This document shows, in pieces, positions 61,354 through 64,000 of a stretch of 64,000 nt of DNA. Position 1 is the stretch's first letter; each line of letters opens with the position of its first letter. The notes beneath the pieces are model-generated. The model had not been told where the DNA came from. It worked only from the letters and a program-made list of their open reading frames with translations, and did not search any database. The translations under genes were made by a program, and so were the position numbers. Source of the stretch: Actinomycetes bacterium (GTDB taxonomy: Bacteria; Actinomycetota; Coriobacteriia; Anaerosomatales; JAGXFU01); assembly GCA_024637115.1 (NCBI GenBank), contig JAGXFU010000011.1, positions 62,001 through 126,000 on the forward strand. The letters run 5' to 3'.

Positions 61354-62337
61354 CTAGCGTCCGTGAGCATCCATGCCCCCGGAGTTCTCAAAATCCCGTC
61401 GCATCTCTTCGATGCGCCCAAGTCGCGAGAGCGCGACGAGTTCCAGGAAAGGGACGCCGAGCGCGACCAGCAGCATGCCCAGCGGCCACGCGCCGTTGAG
61501 TTCGATTCCGCGTCCATACGCCACACTCACGCCGAGAATGGCTCCCAGCAGTAGGACGAACATTGTCGAGAACGCTAGAATCACCGCTCGAGCAGCTCGG
61601 CTTTTGCCTGCGCCGAAGGCCCAGATCGAATAGCCGGTGGCGCCGAGCATTACAACGAGAAGTGGCACCGTTGCGACCGCCTTCGACGCGAAACCGTCCG
61701 GACTACCACTGAAACCCCAATGCACCGGCAACTCGGTCGGAAGAGAACCCCACATGACCGAGAGAGCGATCGAGGCAAGGAGGGTGATCAGCACCGGCAG
61801 TGCGAGCGCACTCCACAGCCAGCCTTGAGGAGTCGACGCGAACGGTACGTCTTCATCGTCGGGACGCAGGATACCGAGCCGGACGCCAAGAGCCGCGAAG
61901 TTGATCGTCCATCCAAGCCCGATCAGACGTGGTGTGAAGATTCTCGGATCGTGCGGATTCCACATTCTGGACTGCAGATTCTCGCGAGTAGGTGCCTTCA
62001 GGTCAGCAGGCATACCGAAAATGCGCATGGCGGGCTGGGCGAGCGCGTGCTCCCCTTCGTCCGGCACACGGCCAACAGGTGTGGCATCACCGCGAATCGC
62101 GCCGCACAACGCCCGTGCGTACTCATCGGGCTCCCCAAGCTCTGAGAGAACAACTCGCGCCGTGTCAGGCGTCGCATCGGAGTCGAGTGCCTCCAACACG
62201 TGCGAACGCGTCTCATCAAGAGCATCACGAGCAACATTGCGTGTGACCTGGCAAAATCCCGCCTCGAGCGCTGTGAGATATTCCTCGACGACTCGTTGCG
62301 TCTCACTACTCAGCTCTCCAAAATCACGAACTGACAT
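61354..62337 (-). CDS. HAAS/DUF1648-type membrane protein
   Basis: 327 residues from ATG 62337, overlapping the PadR stop by 14 nt; a longer frame to 62487 would cover PadR and is rejected. The N-terminal soluble part (about 1-75) is HAAS/DUF1700-like (RDALDETRSHVLEAL, VVLSELGEPDEYARAL). Membrane helices follow with DUF1648 (about 195-250; LPTELPVHWGFSGSPDGFASK). PadR-coupled HAAS and DUF1648 proteins are often membrane anti-sigma-like or immunity proteins. It precedes the ABC exporter set on the same strand. Confidence 0.82.
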   Translation of the reverse strand: MSVRDFGELSSETQRVVEEYLTALEAGFCQVTRNVARDALDETRSHVLEALDSDATPDTARVVLSELGEPDEYARALCGAIRGDATPVGRVPDEGEHALAQPAMRIFGMPADLKAPTRENLQSRMWNPHDPRIFTPRLIGLGWTINFAALGVRLGILRPDDEDVPFASTPQGWLWSALALPVLITLLASIALSVMWGSLPTELPVHWGFSGSPDGFASKAVATVPLLVVMLGATGYSIWAFGAGKSRAARAVILAFSTMFVLLLGAILGVSVAYGRGIELNGAWPLGMLLVALGVPFLELVALSRLGRIEEMRRDFENSGGMDAHGR

Positions 62338-62680
62338 CGGAACCGATCCCTTCAAGAACGTCATCAATGTCTCGGGCCACCTCACGCCATGACGCCGCCA
62401 TTTGTAGCAGCTCGGTACTTCCATCAGATGTGAGGCGGTAGTACTTGCGTGGAGGTCCCACCGGGGATTCCCTCCACATGGAGTCAATCAGCCCTGCACG
62501 CTTGAGTCGGGAAAGCAACGGGTAGATCGTGCCCGCGCTGATCGCAAGTCCGGCACGATCAGATAGCGAAACAACGATCTCAGAGCCGTACATCTCATTA
62601 CGAGCAAGCATGCCGAGAATAACCACTTCGACTACACCTTTTCGTATTTGAGAGACCCAGCTATCCTTTTCGGCTCCCAT
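62324..62680 (-). CDS. PadR-family regulator
   Basis: 118 residues from ATG 62680 (AAGGAG 7 nt upstream). PadR pattern: QIRKGVVEVVILGMLARNEMYGSEI, SAGTIYPLLSRLKRAGLIDS, PVGPPRKYYRLTSDG. It likely represses itself and the HAAS/DUF1648 gene, perhaps also the exporter, through the inverted repeat at 62713-62751. The ligand is unknown. Confidence 0.92.
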   Translation of the reverse strand: MGAEKDSWVSQIRKGVVEVVILGMLARNEMYGSEIVVSLSDRAGLAISAGTIYPLLSRLKRAGLIDSMWRESPVGPPRKYYRLTSDGSTELLQMAASWREVARDIDDVLEGIGSDVSS

Positions 62681-62712
62681 ATCTCGACTCCTTGTGCCGC
62701 GTGCATTACGAA

Positions 62713-62751
62713 CATGGTACTGCAAGGTATCGTGTAGTGCAAGGTACCATG
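62713..62751 (-). promoter_or_regulatory. PadR promoter and probable operator
   Basis: Inverted repeat CATGGTAC (62713-62720) / GTACCATG (62744-62751) overlaps two direct copies of TGCAAGGTA (62721 and 62738). On the minus strand a -35 TTGCAC and -10 TACCAT are 17 nt apart inside it, so binding would block transcription. Confidence 0.65.
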
Positions 62752-62821
62752 CGATAGACGCTACTTGTCCCGAGAAGCTGTCGCGTGCTGATCGAACAGT
62801 GCGGGTTTCAGATGGCTCGGA

Positions 62822-63943
62822 TTAGGGTTGGGCTGCTGCAGTTCGCTCTATCGCCTCGGCATACAGGGGAGTCAGGCGCTCGAAGGTATATGCCTCGGCG
62901 AGGCCCCTTCCCTGCCCCGGCTCAGGACGCTCCGATATCAGTGAACGGAGCCGCGCAACGAGTTGCTCGGCGTTGCCATAGCGCATATGTGCTGGATACA
63001 GTTCCGGATATGCGAGCCGGTCCGGCACCAGCGGGAAGCACCCGACATACGCGGCCTCGATCATAGCGAGCCCAAAGAACTCGTTGATGGCCGTTGAGAC
63101 AGCGACATCGGAATGAGCGAGAAGTCTCGCGTACTCGGCCCGACTCGACGGTTCGCCCACGTGGACCAACCTGTCTCCCAGAGCGATGTGTGCTTGCGTT
63201 ATCGAATCGGGCACATCGCGAAATGACTGGCCTACGACCGCAACTTCAAAGTCGAGACCCTCGCTGGCCAGAGCCGACACGGCAGCGAAGAACGCGTCGG
63301 GGTCCTTATCATGCTCCCATCGGTGAGGCCACACGATTCGTACGCGATCACCACGAACGGCACCTTTCACTCCGGTCGCTCCGAGGGCCACATCGAACTC
63401 AGTCGGATCGAATGGCGGAGCGATCACCTGACATTTGGGAGCGATACGCTCAACAACGTCGGCTGGATGATGATCCGGGAACTGCTTCAAGAACGCAGGA
63501 ATCTCAGACAGGAAGGTGTCTCTCGTCCACTCGGTGTTGAACAAGCACTGATTCGCAACAAGTGCGCTCGTGATGTTCGTGAGCGGAAACTGGAAATCCC
63601 ATTCCTCCTCATGACGGTTGGGGTAGACCAACTGATTCTCGTGAAAGTAGACGATTGACGGAATACCGGCAACGACCTCGCCGGCGAGCCCGTAGAACTC
63701 TGCGAGATTGACGAACGTGGATGCATACACGAGATCCCACCTGGCACCGGCAGCGTAGAGATCACGTGCCTGCTGTGCCATGGTGATCGCCGCGCCGCGC
63801 ATGCGCCATTTCCACTTGCGAGCAGGCAGGGTGAGAAGGTCGAAGTCGACGTCGAGGCGGTCAAGCAACCCGTCGAGCACTGCTCGATGCGAGCCTCCGT
63901 AGTACGGCTCCAGCACAAGCAGACGTGGTCGGGCGGCACTCAT
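62822..63943 (-). CDS. QTMAN-like glycosyltransferase (tRNA-queuosine mannosyltransferase family)
   Basis: 373 residues of the GTDC1/DUF3524 family. The N-terminal DUF3524 domain (about 7-170) begins LLVLEPYYGGSHRAVLDGL and contains YFHENQLVYPNR and NQCLFNTEWTRDTF. The C-terminal GT4 domain (about 200-350) has IVWPHRWEHDKDPDAFF, GEPSSRAEYARLLAHSDVAVSTAINEFFGLAMIEA and GCFPLVPDRLAYPELYP. Animal homologues mannosylate queuosine in tRNA-Asp. The bacterial substrate is likely tRNA but unproven. ATG 63943 overlaps the preceding gene (ATGA); a GTG at 63949 is possible. Confidence 0.85.
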   Translation of the reverse strand: MSAARPRLLVLEPYYGGSHRAVLDGLLDRLDVDFDLLTLPARKWKWRMRGAAITMAQQARDLYAAGARWDLVYASTFVNLAEFYGLAGEVVAGIPSIVYFHENQLVYPNRHEEEWDFQFPLTNITSALVANQCLFNTEWTRDTFLSEIPAFLKQFPDHHPADVVERIAPKCQVIAPPFDPTEFDVALGATGVKGAVRGDRVRIVWPHRWEHDKDPDAFFAAVSALASEGLDFEVAVVGQSFRDVPDSITQAHIALGDRLVHVGEPSSRAEYARLLAHSDVAVSTAINEFFGLAMIEAAYVGCFPLVPDRLAYPELYPAHMRYGNAEQLVARLRSLISERPEPGQGRGLAEAYTFERLTPLYAEAIERTAAAQP

Positions 63944-64000
63944 CGCCACGCATCCGCCGCACGTATCGACTCGGGCATCCGCTTGGGCGCACGGTATGCA
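63940..64000 (-). CDS. C-terminal fragment of an upstream gene (unknown)
   Basis: The last 19 codons of a gene that enters from the window's right edge; visible end YRAPKRMPESIRAADAWR. Its TGA overlaps the glycosyltransferase ATG. Too little is present to identify the family, but the overlap suggests a shared transcript. Confidence 0.6.
   Translation of the reverse strand, partial: AYRAPKRMPESIRAADAWR

Overview
The window comes from a moderately GC-rich, probably anaerobic actinobacterium; I would place it near the Coriobacteriia (OPB41/Anaerosomatales-like). Three things point this way. Anaerobe-type genes are present: ferredoxin-dependent 2-oxoacid and indolepyruvate oxidoreductases, phenylacetate-CoA ligase, rubrerythrin, hemerythrin. 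A block otherwise known from Mycobacterium is present (pgsA, DUF881-sbp-DUF881, gcvH, FHA protein, FtsR-like MerR). GTG and TTG starts and 1-4 nt gene overlaps are frequent. The assignment rests on gene content alone.

Layout. 1-7.5 kb: a minus-strand run iorA-iorB-ACT-livKHMGF, for oxidation of aromatic 2-oxoacids and branched-chain amino-acid uptake; livF is cut by the window edge. 7.7-10 kb: a divergent pair of coiled-coil cell-wall proteins (NlpC/P60 and RlpA-like). 10-14.3 kb: a tight minus-strand cluster with an RsiG-like c-di-GMP effector, a small unknown protein, an FHA protein, an FtsR-like MerR, a PD-(D/E)XK-like protein, hpt, a potassium channel and apt. 14.4-19.7 kb: the complete glycine cleavage set gcvT-gcvH-gcvPA-gcvPB followed by a LipM-type octanoyltransferase. 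19.7-24 kb: a D,D-carboxypeptidase, an orphan type IV pilin with a degenerate GGDEF membrane protein, and paaK-ACT. 24-31.2 kb: VanW, DUF881-sbp-DUF881, a nucleotidyltransferase/phosphomannomutase-like fusion and pgsA.

31.5-40 kb: an ABC-F ATPase, a GAF/HD-GYP protein, a baeRF-type protein, cytochrome c with SHOCT, and a MarR-NmrA unit divergent from a FAD/Rieske oxidoreductase. 40-49.9 kb looks like an accessory region ending at tRNA-Pro(GGG). It holds many very small or low-complexity proteins (DUF1508, YggT, lmo0937-like, a DUF3309-like microprotein, CsbD, membrane-anchored collagen-like, an 11-residue-repeat protein). It also has a PAS/HATPase protein, a phosphatase, a lipid kinase and a GC-rich NDP-forming acyl-CoA synthetase. 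Three copies of a tRNA-3'-end-like repeat, each beside a terminator hairpin, lie inside it. 50-64 kb: DUF190, coaBC, korAB, a GGDEF/HD-GYP protein, an alpha-oxoamine synthase, DJ-1, rubrerythrin, an ABC exporter with a PLDc_N protein, a PadR/DUF1648 pair and a QTMAN-like glycosyltransferase.

Signalling by c-di-GMP recurs: one intact GGDEF/HD-GYP, one HD-GYP, one degenerate GGDEF, and a candidate c-di-GMP-binding anti-sigma. No CRISPR array, transposase or integrase was seen. Start codons were chosen from visible ribosome binding sites and overlaps; alternatives are stated in the entries.
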